In this document: in pieces, positions 1 to 8,819 of the stretch
Layout of the letters: every line of letters begins with the position of its first letter
Position numbering within the stretch: position 1 is the first letter of the stretch
Assembly: GCA_051881355.1 (NCBI GenBank)
Contig: JBJEPS010000021.1
Coordinates: 1 to 24,640, forward strand
Source of the DNA: Fimenecus sp051881355
GTDB lineage: Bacteria; Bacillota; Clostridia; Oscillospirales; Acutalibacteraceae
Reading direction: 5' to 3'
Length of the DNA: 24,640 nt
The notes under the pieces: generated by a model
Databases searched by the model: none
Told to the model about the DNA's origin: nothing
Seen by the model: the letters and a program-made list of their open reading frames with translations, nothing else
Position numbers and translations under genes: made by a program

Positions 1-31
1 GTGCGATTGAAAATTCAGTTAAAAATCAGAA

Positions 32-52
32 CACAAGGAACCGTCCCCTGTG
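32..52. repeat. GGAACCGTCCCC-type imperfect palindrome
   Basis: A 21-bp element begins CACAAGG and ends CCCTGTG, so its ends are nearly inverted around a GAACCGTC core. From memory, similar GGGGACGGTTCC elements recur in clostridial and other Firmicute genomes and are often found near RHS or transposase debris. Only one copy is visible here. It lies just where the RHS reading frame begins; in-frame stops occur upstream at 8-10 and 20-22. Confidence 0.4.
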
Positions 53-349
53 CGCTTGAACAATTCAGGCTTTGGTGAACTCGGGTACGAATATGATGCA
101 GTCGGCAACATTACCCAAATCACCAAAAACGGCACGGTGCAGGAAACATATACCTACGATGCCCTGAATCAATTAAAAACCGTCACGCACAACGGTGTAA
201 CCACCGAATACAATTACCAAAACGGCAATATTACTTCCGTTACACAAAACGGTACAGTCATAAAAACTTATGGCTACACCGACAGCACTTGGTCGGATTT
301 GCTGACGAGTTCTCTGATTGAAAATAGAACAATCAGGACGATCAGGTGA
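50..349 (+). pseudogene. RHS/YD-repeat protein fragment
   Basis: The translation carries successive YD-type repeats (YEYDAVGNITQI, YTYDALNQLKTV, YNYQNGNITSV), the signature of RHS/wall-associated repeat proteins. Intact members usually run to well over a thousand residues, whereas this frame has only 99 codons. It has no ribosome site, in-frame stops just upstream, and loses RHS character after the TWSDLLTS segment near position 309, where a short hairpin (CTGATTG/CAATCAG, 314-336) begins. I read it as an internal scrap of a larger RHS gene, probably untranslated. A 10-bp direct repeat (GATTGAAAAT at 5-14 and 316-325) flanks the scrap and may mark a recombination scar. Confidence 0.65.
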
Positions 350-453
350 CGGTTCGAAACCACTGACAAAGTCCGACTTCGCACCGACCTCGTCGGATAA
401 TCAAACAAAAGGGCGGCATAATAAAACAATCGAATTTTTCGGAGGTATGTATT

Positions 454-912
454 ATGTTTGAACTTACACGCAGAAATAACAATCGTCATATGGACAGCTA
501 CAATCCCTTCCGCGAGATGGAGGATATCGAAAGACGGTTTTTCCAAGACCCGTTCGGCAGTTTCTTCGATATGCGGGACTTAGCGGAATTTAAGACCGAC
601 GTCACCGATGAAGCGGACAGCTTCTTGTTGGAGGCGGATTTGCCCGGCTTTGATAAAAAGGATATTCATTTGGATATCAACGGCGACACGCTGACCGTCA
701 GCGCAGAACGCCATTCCAAGGTGGAGGAAAAAGACAAAAAAGACCGTTGTATTCGTATGGAACGTTCGTACGGCGCTTACAGCCGTCAGTTTGATGTCTC
801 CGGCATTGATACCGAGCACATCAAAGCAAAATACGAAAACGGCGTTTTGAAATTGACTTTGCCGAAAAAACAGACCGAATTGCCTGCGGCAAAGCACTTG
901 GAAATTGAATAA
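454..912 (+). CDS. Hsp20/alpha-crystallin small heat-shock protein
   Basis: This encodes a 152-residue ATP-independent holdase that binds unfolding proteins in the cytoplasm. The alpha-crystallin domain spans about residues 44-140. It includes the usual LEADLPGFDKKDIHLDI start, a GDTLTVSAER strand and the near-invariant late motif YENGVLKLTLPK. The N-terminal arm (NPFREMEDIERRFF) is typical of bacterial Hsp20. The C-terminal LEIE resembles the I-x-I/V oligomerisation motif. A GGAGG ribosome site lies about 11 bases before the ATG. The gene stands alone and is followed by its own terminator. I saw no CIRCE element and no convincing promoter upstream. Confidence 0.93.
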   Translation: MFELTRRNNNRHMDSYNPFREMEDIERRFFQDPFGSFFDMRDLAEFKTDVTDEADSFLLEADLPGFDKKDIHLDINGDTLTVSAERHSKVEEKDKKDRCIRMERSYGAYSRQFDVSGIDTEHIKAKYENGVLKLTLPKKQTELPAAKHLEIE

Positions 913-921
913 TCGAAACGC

Positions 922-966
922 AACCGCTGCCGCACCGTGTTTCGGACGGCGGCGGTTTTTTGTTTT
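922..966 (+). terminator. Rho-independent terminator after hsp20
   Basis: An 11-bp stem (AACCGCTGCCG / CGGCGGCGGTT, one mismatch) is followed directly by a T-rich tract. It lies ten bases after the hsp20 stop and separates that gene from the V-ATPase promoter. Confidence 0.8.
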
Positions 967-1007
967 TTCATACGCAAAAAAGCCTGTTAACCTTTTAACA
1001 AATCGGA

Positions 1008-1036
1008 TTGTTTTTCACAAAAAAATGTGCTATACT
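1008..1036 (+). promoter_or_regulatory. SigA-type promoter of the V-ATPase operon
   Basis: A -35 box TTGTTT (1008-1013), a 17-base spacer and a -10 box TATACT (1031-1036). It is about 130 bases upstream of the first ATPase gene, leaving a long 5' leader in which I see no recognised riboswitch. Confidence 0.65.
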
Positions 1037-1168
1037 TAACATTAAGTTTACAAAAAGCTGATATGCTATATAAGATATGGGCTTTTGATAAATTTTCTGC
1101 CCACGGCATAGAGCCGCCCGAAAACGCAAACACTGTTTTCAGGGTCTATCAGAACAGGAGGAAATGCT

Positions 1169-1468
1169 ATGGATATGCTGACCGAAATCAAAGCGGCTGA
1201 AGAAAAAGCCGCTGCGCAGATTGCCGAAGCAAAAGCCGTTGCCGCAAAAGCAGTCGCCGACGCGCAGGCAAGCGCCGAGCAGGAAGCGCAGGCACGGTTT
1301 GATACAGCTAAAGAGCAATCGGCAGAACAGTTGGCGCAGGCAATGGAGCAGTCGCTGTCGGAAACCGCGCAAACGCACAAAGAAGCTGACGCGCAAAAAG
1401 AAGCGCTTTCCGCAGTTGCCGAAAAAAATCAGGCAGCCTGCGTACAGCAAATTCTCGCCTATTTGTAA
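1169..1468 (+). CDS. V-type ATPase subunit G/H (peripheral stalk)
   Basis: This 99-residue protein is almost entirely heptad-rich alanine/glutamate/glutamine coiled coil from about residue 4 to 90. That fits the G-type stalk subunit (AhaH, NtpF in Enterococcus) that pairs with subunit E to hold the catalytic head against rotation. Its start (EIKAAEEKAAAQIAEAKA) resembles the first helix of subunit E encoded further on, as expected for heterodimeric coiled-coil partners. An AGGAGG site at 1156-1161 lies seven bases before the ATG. It is the first gene of the operon, the position of ntpF in E. hirae. The assignment depends on context, since such coiled coils have little sequence signature. Confidence 0.85.
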   Translation: MDMLTEIKAAEEKAAAQIAEAKAVAAKAVADAQASAEQEAQARFDTAKEQSAEQLAQAMEQSLSETAQTHKEADAQKEALSAVAEKNQAACVQQILAYL

Positions 1469-1503
1469 TTTTCGGCTTATGTTCCCGAAAGGAGTGAAAA
1501 TAT

Positions 1504-3357
1504 TTGATTGTCCCGATGAAATTCGTGACGCTCGTTTTGATGCGTGACGACCGGGAGGCGGTTCTGCGTGCGCTGCAAAAGACAGACAGCATTATGCTCT
1601 GCGAGCAGGAAGGTGCGGTCCGTGCGGGAACGGAAAATGCCGCAGCACTGCGACGCATGGAAAAGCTGTTGTCGGATTTGAAGCCGTATGCCCCGAAAAA
1701 AGGGCTGTTTGCGGAAAATCCGCAGGTAGATGCATCTGTATTTGAAGCGCCGAGCTCGGCGGACGCCCAAACCGCCGACCAAATGGAAGCACTGCTGATG
1801 CGCATTGACAAAGGCAAAGAACGGCAAAAGCAGCTTTCCGACCGGCAAACCGCCTTGTACCCTTGGGCACAGCTTTCCGCCTCAGCAGAAGATTTGGCGG
1901 ACGGCGCGTACACAAACTGCACCTTAGGCTTTGTACCGAAAAAGCAATTTCCAAGCCTTACGGCATTTTGTGAAGAAAACGGTGCGGCGGTAGAGATGAT
2001 TTCCGAAACCGAGCAAGCAGTGTATTTGGTTCTCGCCGCACTAAAAGACGGCGCGCCGCTTGACCTTGCCGCGTTCGGCTTCCAAAAATGCACCTTACCG
2101 CTTATCACGGGCACGGTTGCGGACGAACTGCGTAGTATCGCCGCCGAGCAAAATGAGCTGCAAAAACAGTTGGACGAAAATGCGGCACAGTTATCCGCAC
2201 TCACAAACGACAGCCTTGCACCGCAGGTGCTGTGTGACCACTACCGTGCGGAAAGCGACATTGAAGATGTTCCGTTTTTGTCAACCGAGCAAGCCGTTCT
2301 TTTGAGTGGCTGGGTACCTGAAAAACGTGTGGCAGAAGTGGAGCAGACCGTTCGTTCGGTCACGGAAGTATTTGATTTAACCGCGCGCGACCCGGAGGAC
2401 GGCGAAGACGTTCCGACAGAGCTGGAAAATAAAAAGCTGGTCTCTCAGTTCGAGGGGATCACCAACATGTTCAGTGTGCCGAGCTACGGTGGGTATGACC
2501 CGAACGCCGTGATGGCACCGTGGTACTGGGTGATTTTCGGGCTGATGATGGGCGACGCGGGCTACGGGCTGATGATGGTCGTGTTAATCTCGATTGTCAA
2601 AAAGATTATGAAGCCCAAAGGCGACACGAAAAAGCTCATCAATGTGCTTTTGTATTCGTCGATTACCACCATTATTTGCGGTGTGCTGTTCGGCAGTTAT
2701 TTCGGCGAAACCTGGCACCCGATTTTGTTCTCGCCTTTAGACGATCCGGTGAAAATGCTGATTGTCACCTTGGGCATCGGTGTGGCGCACATCTTTACGG
2801 GGCTCATTGTACAAATCGTCAACAGCGTCAAAGCCGGGCACTGGTTTGACGCGGTTTGTGACCAGGTTTCATGGATTTTGGTCATCAGCGGTATTTGTAT
2901 GATTTTCCTCGCCTCCACACGCACCGTCGGCATTGTTTTGGCGTGCATCGGTGCGGCAATTATCCTCTTTACCGCAGGGCGTGCCAAAAAAGGCGTCATC
3001 GGCAAAATCACAGGCGGGCTTGTGGGGCTTTACGGCATCACCAATTATTTAAGCGATATTCTGTCATACTCGCGTATTCTCGCGTTAAGTCTTGCCACGG
3101 GCGTTGTGGGTATGGTTATGAATATGCTCGCGGGCATGATTCAAGGCTCGGTCATCGGCTTTATTTGTTCCATACTGATTTATATTGTCGGGCATATTTT
3201 CAATTTGGTGCTCGGACTTTTGTCCGCCTATGTACACGACTGCCGTTTGCAGTACATTGAATTTTACGGCAAGTTTTACGAGGGCAGCGGCAGATTATTC
3301 AAACCCCTTTCCATCAACCCAAAATATATTCAAATTAAAGAAAACGGAGGAAACTAA
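1504..3357 (+). CDS. V-type ATPase subunit I (a subunit, ion half-channels)
   Basis: This 617-residue protein is the membrane stator. The cytoplasmic domain (about residues 1-335) is rich in coiled coil and the remainder is a multi-span membrane domain. The family motif GDAGYGL is at 350-356. The essential channel arginine is in SYSRILALSLA (Arg524), the residue known in a subunits to release the ion from the rotor carboxylate. The TTG start is chosen because GGAG at 1491-1494 is nine bases upstream; the next ATG (1516) is too far from any site. The length fits the family (about 600-670). Confidence 0.95.
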   Translation: MIVPMKFVTLVLMRDDREAVLRALQKTDSIMLCEQEGAVRAGTENAAALRRMEKLLSDLKPYAPKKGLFAENPQVDASVFEAPSSADAQTADQMEALLMRIDKGKERQKQLSDRQTALYPWAQLSASAEDLADGAYTNCTLGFVPKKQFPSLTAFCEENGAAVEMISETEQAVYLVLAALKDGAPLDLAAFGFQKCTLPLITGTVADELRSIAAEQNELQKQLDENAAQLSALTNDSLAPQVLCDHYRAESDIEDVPFLSTEQAVLLSGWVPEKRVAEVEQTVRSVTEVFDLTARDPEDGEDVPTELENKKLVSQFEGITNMFSVPSYGGYDPNAVMAPWYWVIFGLMMGDAGYGLMMVVLISIVKKIMKPKGDTKKLINVLLYSSITTIICGVLFGSYFGETWHPILFSPLDDPVKMLIVTLGIGVAHIFTGLIVQIVNSVKAGHWFDAVCDQVSWILVISGICMIFLASTRTVGIVLACIGAAIILFTAGRAKKGVIGKITGGLVGLYGITNYLSDILSYSRILALSLATGVVGMVMNMLAGMIQGSVIGFICSILIYIVGHIFNLVLGLLSAYVHDCRLQYIEFYGKFYEGSGRLFKPLSINPKYIQIKENGGN

Positions 3358-3359
3358 TT

Positions 3360-3830
3360 ATGTCTGGTATTTCTATTGCAATCATCGGTGCGGCGCTGTG
3401 TGCAGCGCTTGCGGGCTGCGGCTCGGCAATCGGCGTTATGGCGGCTGGGAAAGCCGCGGCGGGCGTTGCGTCTGAAAAACCCGAATTGTTCGGTAAACTG
3501 CTTGTTTTGCAGGCACTCCCCGGTACACAAGGCATTTACGGATTCTTGACTGCCATTCTGATTATGGTGCAAATCGGCGTTTTGGGCGGCGGTGCCGTGG
3601 ATTTGACCGTTTCGCAGGGCTTGCAGTTCTTCGGCGCAGCAACACCGATGGCAATTGTCGGCTTGGTTTCGGGTATCTGCCAGGGCAAAGCGGCTGTCGG
3701 TGCTATCCATATGACCGGCAAACAGCCTGACGCTTCCGGTAAAGGTATCACGATGACCGCGTTGGTTGAAACCTACGCCATTTTGGCATTGCTTACCTCT
3801 ATCCTTTTGATTTACGGCATTCAGTTATAA
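3360..3830 (+). CDS. V-type ATPase subunit K (16-kDa proteolipid, rotor ring)
   Basis: This 156-residue protein has four transmembrane helices as two fused c-type hairpins. The first half (SAIGVMAAGKAAAG) and second half (LVSGICQGKAAVGAI) repeat each other. Only the second half carries the ion-binding glutamate (Glu137, in TALVETYA). The Na+ site of Enterococcus hirae NtpK uses Leu61, Thr64, Gln65, Gln110 and Glu139. Here Leu53, Thr56, Gln57, Gln108 and Glu137 occur with exactly the same spacings, including the LPGTQG motif. Na+ coupling is therefore likely. A GGAGG site precedes the ATG and the gene begins three bases after subunit I ends. Confidence 0.96.
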   Translation: MSGISIAIIGAALCAALAGCGSAIGVMAAGKAAAGVASEKPELFGKLLVLQALPGTQGIYGFLTAILIMVQIGVLGGGAVDLTVSQGLQFFGAATPMAIVGLVSGICQGKAAVGAIHMTGKQPDASGKGITMTALVETYAILALLTSILLIYGIQL

Positions 3831-3869
3831 TTCCCCTGCCGTATTTCGTAAAAAAGGAGTGAGCAAGCT

Positions 3870-4454
3870 ATGAGCGCAAGCACAGTGATTCAGAAAATCG
3901 AAGAAAAAGCCGCCGCGCAGTGCACCGAAATCCAAAAAGACGGCGCGCAAAAAGCGGCGGAAATTCGTGAAAAAATTGCGGCAGACACCGCAAAACGCCT
4001 TGCCGATTTACAAGCACAAACCGATATGCGCGCAGAACTGATTTTGCGTGCCGCAGCACAGCAAGCGGCATCTGACAATAAAATTGCGGTGCTCAATCAC
4101 AAGGACGCGTTACTGAAAGACGCGCGCAAAGCGGCAAAGGAACAAATGCTTTCTTTGCCCGATAACGAGCGCCGTGCACTTTTGGAAAAATGGATAACCG
4201 AAAACTGCGACGGATATGCTACCGAGCTGCATTTCAGCGAACACGACGCACAGTTATTTGTGTCTTCAAAAAAGGATTTCGGCAAAAATGTGACCATCGG
4301 CAGTATTGACAAAGAGATTGACGGCGGATTGATTTTATCCACCGCGCAATACGATATTGACCTGTCCTTTGATGCGGTCTTAGATATGATTTTTGAACAG
4401 CACGAAGCACAGTTTGCGAAATGCCTGTTTTCCGAAAATGAGGGTAGCGTATGA
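3870..4454 (+). CDS. V-type ATPase subunit E (peripheral stalk)
   Basis: This 194-residue protein has a long N-terminal coiled coil (about 1-95, rich in Ala, Lys and Gln) and a C-terminal globular domain. The late motif IDGGLILSTAQYDIDLSFDA (about 149-168) matches the conserved GG-hinge end of V/A-ATPase E subunits, which contacts the catalytic head. It pairs with the G/H-type subunit. An AAAGGAG ribosome site lies about ten bases before the ATG. The stop codon overlaps the start of subunit C by four bases (ATGA), so translational coupling is likely. Confidence 0.93.
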   Translation: MSASTVIQKIEEKAAAQCTEIQKDGAQKAAEIREKIAADTAKRLADLQAQTDMRAELILRAAAQQAASDNKIAVLNHKDALLKDARKAAKEQMLSLPDNERRALLEKWITENCDGYATELHFSEHDAQLFVSSKKDFGKNVTIGSIDKEIDGGLILSTAQYDIDLSFDAVLDMIFEQHEAQFAKCLFSENEGSV

Positions 4455-5317
4455 CAGAGTACAATGTCTACGGTAAAAAATCCTATGCCTACGCTATTGG
4501 ACGCATCAGCGGCACCTCGCACCGCGTTTTGCGTACCGATGAAATGGCGCGCCTGCGCGAGGCAGACAGCGAAACCGCACAAAAGCTGTTAGCGGATTAT
4601 GGCTATCCCGCAATTAACGGCGATAAAACCGTTTATGACGTAATCGAGGACGAGAAAAACGCGGTTTCCGCATTTGTGCGGGAAATTGCGCCCGATGAGG
4701 AGCTGACACAGCTTCTGTTTTTTGAGGAGGACGCGTTAAATTTAAAGCTCCTGCTCAAGTCGGAAAAAATCGGCAAAGAGGTCGATTTAGACACACTTTG
4801 CGAAGGCGGGTTTCAGAAAGAGTTATTACGCATCTGCGTAAAAACCGACGACTACTCCATGCTCGGCGAAACGCTCGAAACAGCGCTTACCGGCATTGAA
4901 AAAGAGGAAAATCCCTGCCGTATCAGCTGCCTTGTGGATAACGCGGTGTTTTCTTATGCGCTTATCACGGCGCAAAAGAAAAACTGCCGCCCGCTTACGG
5001 AATTATTCACCGTATACGGCGAGGGCAAAAATCGCCTGACCGCTCTGCGGCTGCAAAAGCTCGGCAAGGATTTGGACGACTATGCGTTTGCCTTTTTGCC
5101 CGTTAAAAAGCCAAATGAGATGGATATTCGTAAAAATGAGGCGGAAATCCTTACGGAAACCGCAAAAGCGCTTGACAATGTACTGACCGATTTAGGCTAC
5201 GGCGACGGTATCGGCGTCATCGCGCAGTATTATTTCCGCAAAAAGACAGAAGCGCAGGCGCTTCGTTTGCTGTTCGCGCAAAAACGCGCGGAGGAAAGCC
5301 GAGGTGACGCGGGTTGA
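4451..5317 (+). CDS. V-type ATPase subunit C (d-type, rotor socket)
   Basis: This 288-residue helical protein corresponds to the C/d subunit that sits on the proteolipid ring and receives the central shaft (NtpC in Enterococcus). It keeps an N-terminal YAYAIGRI segment and a C-terminal region with GDGIGVIAQYYFRKKTEAQ (about 255-273), both typical of the vATP-synt_AC39 family. It is somewhat shorter than the usual 320-350 residues. It overlaps subunit E at its start and subunit F at its end by four bases each. Position between E and F is the standard order. Confidence 0.92.
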   Translation: MTEYNVYGKKSYAYAIGRISGTSHRVLRTDEMARLREADSETAQKLLADYGYPAINGDKTVYDVIEDEKNAVSAFVREIAPDEELTQLLFFEEDALNLKLLLKSEKIGKEVDLDTLCEGGFQKELLRICVKTDDYSMLGETLETALTGIEKEENPCRISCLVDNAVFSYALITAQKKNCRPLTELFTVYGEGKNRLTALRLQKLGKDLDDYAFAFLPVKKPNEMDIRKNEAEILTETAKALDNVLTDLGYGDGIGVIAQYYFRKKTEAQALRLLFAQKRAEESRGDAG

Positions 5318-5637
5318 CAGAAGCAAAAATTGCCGCAGTCGGCAAACACGAATCCATATTGCTGTTTTCGGCGGCGGGCGTAAAAACCGTACCCGCCGAT
5401 ACAAACGAGGAAGCGCTGCAAGCGGTAAAAAATCTTATCAAAAACGATACAGAAGTGATTTTCTTAACTGAAAATTACGCCGCCGCTTTAGAAGAACCGC
5501 TCCACAGATACCGTGAAAGCGCCTATCCGATTATTTTGCCCGTGCCCGAAAAAAGCGGTCCGACGGGCTACGGAATTGCAAAAATCAATGCCAATATGGA
5601 AAAAGCCCTTGGCACGAATATATTTAATAATGAATAA
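5314..5637 (+). CDS. V-type ATPase subunit F (central shaft)
   Basis: This 107-residue protein has the small Rossmann-like F-subunit fold: strands KIAAVGKHESILLFSAAGV, VIFLTE and the C-terminal GKI-like IAKINANMEKALG helix. F binds subunit D in the rotor stalk (NtpG in Enterococcus). The TTG start overlaps the end of subunit C by four bases (TTGA), with an AGGTGA ribosome site at 5302-5307. No ATG lies nearby, so the unusual start is well supported. Confidence 0.9.
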   Translation: MTEAKIAAVGKHESILLFSAAGVKTVPADTNEEALQAVKNLIKNDTEVIFLTENYAAALEEPLHRYRESAYPIILPVPEKSGPTGYGIAKINANMEKALGTNIFNNE

Positions 5638-5652
5638 AGGCAGGTGCCGAAA

Positions 5653-7437
5653 TTGACAGATACAAACAAAGCCGGAACCATTCGAAAAGTTGCCGGCCCT
5701 CTGATTGTCGCGGACGGTATGCGCGATGTGCAAATGCACGACGTGGTACGCGTCAGCGAGAAAAAGCTCATCGGCGAAGTGATTGAACTGCGTGAGGATA
5801 AAGCCTCCATTCAGGTGTACGAAGACACCGCGGGCATCGGTCCCGGTGAGCCTGTGTATGTGACAGGTGAACCGCTTTCCGTGGAGCTTGCCCCCGGTTT
5901 GATTGAAAGCATTTACGATGGGATTCAGCGCCCGTTGACTGAAATTGCCAAAGCGGAGGGCGACCGTATTTCGCGCGGGGTGGAAGTCCCGAAATTAGAC
6001 CGCGAAAAAAAATGGACCTTCGTCCCCGTTGCTGCCGTCGGCGACAGCGTTTCGGCGGGTGATGTGCTCGGAACGGTCGAGGAAACCCCCGCTGTGACGC
6101 AAAAAATTATGGTGCCCTACGGCGTTGCGGGCACGGTGGAATGGATTTTTGACGGTGAAGCCACGATTTTAGAGCCGATTGCGCGCATCAAAGATGAAAA
6201 AGGCAATGTACAAGAGTTGCCGATGCTGCAAAAATGGCCTGTTCGCCGCCGTAGACCCTACAAAACCAAAAAAGTCCCGAAAGAACCGATGGTTACCGGT
6301 CAGCGGATTATCGACGCACTGTTCCCCATTGCCAAAGGCGGTGTGGCGTGCGTCCCCGGTCCGTTCGGTTCGGGCAAAACCGTGGTACAGCATCAGCTTG
6401 CCAAATGGTCGGACAGCGACATTATCGTTTACATCGGTTGCGGCGAACGCGGCAACGAAATGACCGATGTTTTAAAGGAATTCCCCGAACTGTTAGACCC
6501 GCGCACGGGGCTGCCGCTGATGAAGCGCACGGTGCTGATTGCCAACACCTCGGATATGCCCGTTGCCGCGCGTGAAGCGTCGATTTACACCGGCATTACA
6601 ATTGCGGAATATTTCCGCGATATGGGCTACAAGGTGGCGATTATCGCAGACTCGACCTCGCGTTGGGCAGAAGCGTTGCGCGAAATGAGCGGACGACTCG
6701 AAGAAATGCCCGGTGAAGAGGGCTACCCCGCTTACCTTTCTACGCGCCTTGCGGAATTCTATGAGCGTGCAGGCAATGTGGTCTGCTTAGGAAAAGACAA
6801 CCGCGAGGGCGCTGTTACCGCCATCGGCGCCGTATCGCCGCCCGGCGGTGACACCAGTGAGCCGGTTTCACAGGCAACACTGCGTATCGTCAAGGTTTTC
6901 TGGGGCTTGAGTGCCGACCTTGCGTATCAGCGCCATTTCCCCGCAATCGACTGGTTGAAGAGTTATTCTCTTTATACCAACACCTTAAATCCGTATTTTA
7001 ATGACCATATTGATGAAAACTGGTCGCAAAAAATTGACCGCGTCCGCGCACTGTTACAGCAGGAATCGGAATTAAATGAAATTGTCAGCTTGGTCGGTTT
7101 CGATTCTTTGGGCGAAAAAGACCGTCTGACCTTGGAATGTGCACGCAGTATCCGCGAGGATTTCTTACAGCAAAACGCATTCCGCGAGGTAGACCGCTTT
7201 ACACCGCCCGAAAAGCAGGCAGAAATGCTCGACATTATCCTTTGCTGGTTCGATTTGGCGTCTGCCGCCGTCAAAGACGGGGCATCGTGCACGGACGCCA
7301 CACCCGAAGACTTAATGATGCGCATTGCCGCAATGAAATATGAGCCGGAGGACACTTGGGTGGCATTCTACCAAAGCCTGCGCGATGACTTACAAACCTA
7401 CTTCCGCACACTCGCACAAAAAGGAGGCGACGAATAA
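5653..7437 (+). CDS. V-type ATPase catalytic subunit A
   Basis: The catalytic subunit hydrolyses ATP in the A3B3 head. It has the beta-barrel start (AGTIRKVAGPLIVADG), the bulge domain specific to A subunits, and Walker A GPFGSGKT (about residues 236-243). The catalytic-glutamate motif is GERGNEMTDVL, the Walker B region is VAIIADSTSRWAEALRE, and the SPPGGD loop is present. I place the start at TTG 5653, because GTG 5644 has a ribosome site only about three bases away and the family N-terminus is short. The GTG alternative adds three residues. It overlaps subunit B by one base (TAATG). Length (594) is typical. Confidence 0.96.
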   Translation: MTDTNKAGTIRKVAGPLIVADGMRDVQMHDVVRVSEKKLIGEVIELREDKASIQVYEDTAGIGPGEPVYVTGEPLSVELAPGLIESIYDGIQRPLTEIAKAEGDRISRGVEVPKLDREKKWTFVPVAAVGDSVSAGDVLGTVEETPAVTQKIMVPYGVAGTVEWIFDGEATILEPIARIKDEKGNVQELPMLQKWPVRRRRPYKTKKVPKEPMVTGQRIIDALFPIAKGGVACVPGPFGSGKTVVQHQLAKWSDSDIIVYIGCGERGNEMTDVLKEFPELLDPRTGLPLMKRTVLIANTSDMPVAAREASIYTGITIAEYFRDMGYKVAIIADSTSRWAEALREMSGRLEEMPGEEGYPAYLSTRLAEFYERAGNVVCLGKDNREGAVTAIGAVSPPGGDTSEPVSQATLRIVKVFWGLSADLAYQRHFPAIDWLKSYSLYTNTLNPYFNDHIDENWSQKIDRVRALLQQESELNEIVSLVGFDSLGEKDRLTLECARSIREDFLQQNAFREVDRFTPPEKQAEMLDIILCWFDLASAAVKDGASCTDATPEDLMMRIAAMKYEPEDTWVAFYQSLRDDLQTYFRTLAQKGGDE

Positions 7438-8819
7438 TGCGTAAGGATTACAAAACCATTAAAGAACTCGTCGGCCCTCTGATGATGGTCGATTGCGTGG
7501 AAAATGTGAAATACGACGAGCTGGTCGAAATTCACGAAAAAGACGGGCGCGTGCGCTTGGGCAAGGTGCTGGAAGCGAAAGACAATGTTGCATTGGTACA
7601 GTTGTTCGAAAGCGCCGACGGCTTGCAGATTTCCGAGTCCAAAGCCCGCTTTCTGGGGCATGGGCTGGAACTTTCCGTCTCCCCCGAAATCATCGGGCGC
7701 GTGTTTGACGGCATCGGCAGACCCATTGACGGCGGTGCGCCGATTGTTTCCGATGAAAAATTGGATATCAACGGTACACCGATTAACCCCGCTTCGCGCG
7801 ACTACCCCGCCGAGTTCATTCAGACAGGCATTTCCGCGATTGACGGCTTAAATACCCTGGTGCGTGGACAAAAACTCCCGATTTTTTCGGGCTCGGGGCT
7901 TCCCCACGAACAACTTGCCGCCCAAATTGCACGGCAGGCAAAGGTACGCGGCACAGACGATGAATTCGCCGTGGTGTTCGCCGCTATCGGCATCACCTTT
8001 GAGCAGGCAGAGTTTTTCCGCGAGGATTTCCGCCGTACAGGCTCTATTGCGCGTTCCGTGCTGTTCTTAAACCTTGCAGATGACCCTGCGGTTGAGCGTA
8101 TCGCCACACCGCGTATGGCAATCACCTGCGCGGAATATTTGGCGTACACCTTGGGGATGCATGTCCTCGTCATTATGACCGATATGACCAACTACGCCGA
8201 GGCATTGCGTGAGGTTTCCGCTTCGCGTAAGGAAGTTCCCGGCAGACGCGGCTACCCCGGTTATTTATACACCGACCTTGCGTCTTTGTATGAGCGCGCG
8301 GGGCGTATCAATGGCAAAAAGGGCTCGATTACACAAATTCCGATTTTGACGATGCCTGAGGACGACAAAACCCACCCCATTCCGGACCTGACGGGTTACA
8401 TTACCGAGGGGCAGATTATTCTGTCGCGCGAACTCTATATGAAAGGTATTCAGCCGCCGATCAATGTACTCCCCTCTTTGTCGAGACTGAAAAACAAGGG
8501 TATCGGCACAGGTAAAACGCGTGAGGACCACGCCGACACGATGGATCAGCTGTTCGCGGCATACGCGCGCGGTAAGCAGGCGGCGGAACTCGCGGTGGTT
8601 TTGGGCGACTCGGCACTTTCGGATATGGATAAGAAATACGCGGAATTCGCCACCGCCTTTGAAGAAAAATATGTTTCACAAGGATACGAAACCGACCGCA
8701 GTATTGAGGACACTCTCGCCATCGGTTGGGAACTGTTGTCGATGCTCCCGCGCACGGAATTAAAACGTATTCACAAGGAATACATTGAGCAGTATATGCC
8801 AAAGGGCGGTGAAGGCTGA
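7437..8819 (+). CDS. V-type ATPase subunit B (non-catalytic nucleotide-binding)
   Basis: This 460-residue partner of subunit A in the A3B3 head shares the fold but has a degenerate P-loop, GSGLPHEQLA (about residue 152 on), as expected for the non-catalytic subunit. Other family landmarks are the FDGIGRPIDG barrel segment, LVIMTDMTNYAEALRE, the RRGYPGYLYTDLA motif and LPSLSRLKNKGIG near residue 345. An AAGGAGG ribosome site at 7421-7427 lies inside the end of subunit A. The start overlaps A by one base and the end overlaps D by one base (TGATG), so the A-B-D stretch should be translated as a coupled unit. Confidence 0.97.
   Translation: MRKDYKTIKELVGPLMMVDCVENVKYDELVEIHEKDGRVRLGKVLEAKDNVALVQLFESADGLQISESKARFLGHGLELSVSPEIIGRVFDGIGRPIDGGAPIVSDEKLDINGTPINPASRDYPAEFIQTGISAIDGLNTLVRGQKLPIFSGSGLPHEQLAAQIARQAKVRGTDDEFAVVFAAIGITFEQAEFFREDFRRTGSIARSVLFLNLADDPAVERIATPRMAITCAEYLAYTLGMHVLVIMTDMTNYAEALREVSASRKEVPGRRGYPGYLYTDLASLYERAGRINGKKGSITQIPILTMPEDDKTHPIPDLTGYITEGQIILSRELYMKGIQPPINVLPSLSRLKNKGIGTGKTREDHADTMDQLFAAYARGKQAAELAVVLGDSALSDMDKKYAEFATAFEEKYVSQGYETDRSIEDTLAIGWELLSMLPRTELKRIHKEYIEQYMPKGGEG

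Noticed and set aside
350..453. Promoter or operator for hsp20.
   Set aside because: There is an inverted TCCGAC/GTCGGA pair and AT-rich sequence, but no box pair with acceptable spacing and no CIRCE.
1308..2204. Minus-strand frame of 298 codons.
   Set aside because: Antisense to the V-ATPase G/H and I genes; serine/alanine/cysteine-rich shadow with no ribosome site.
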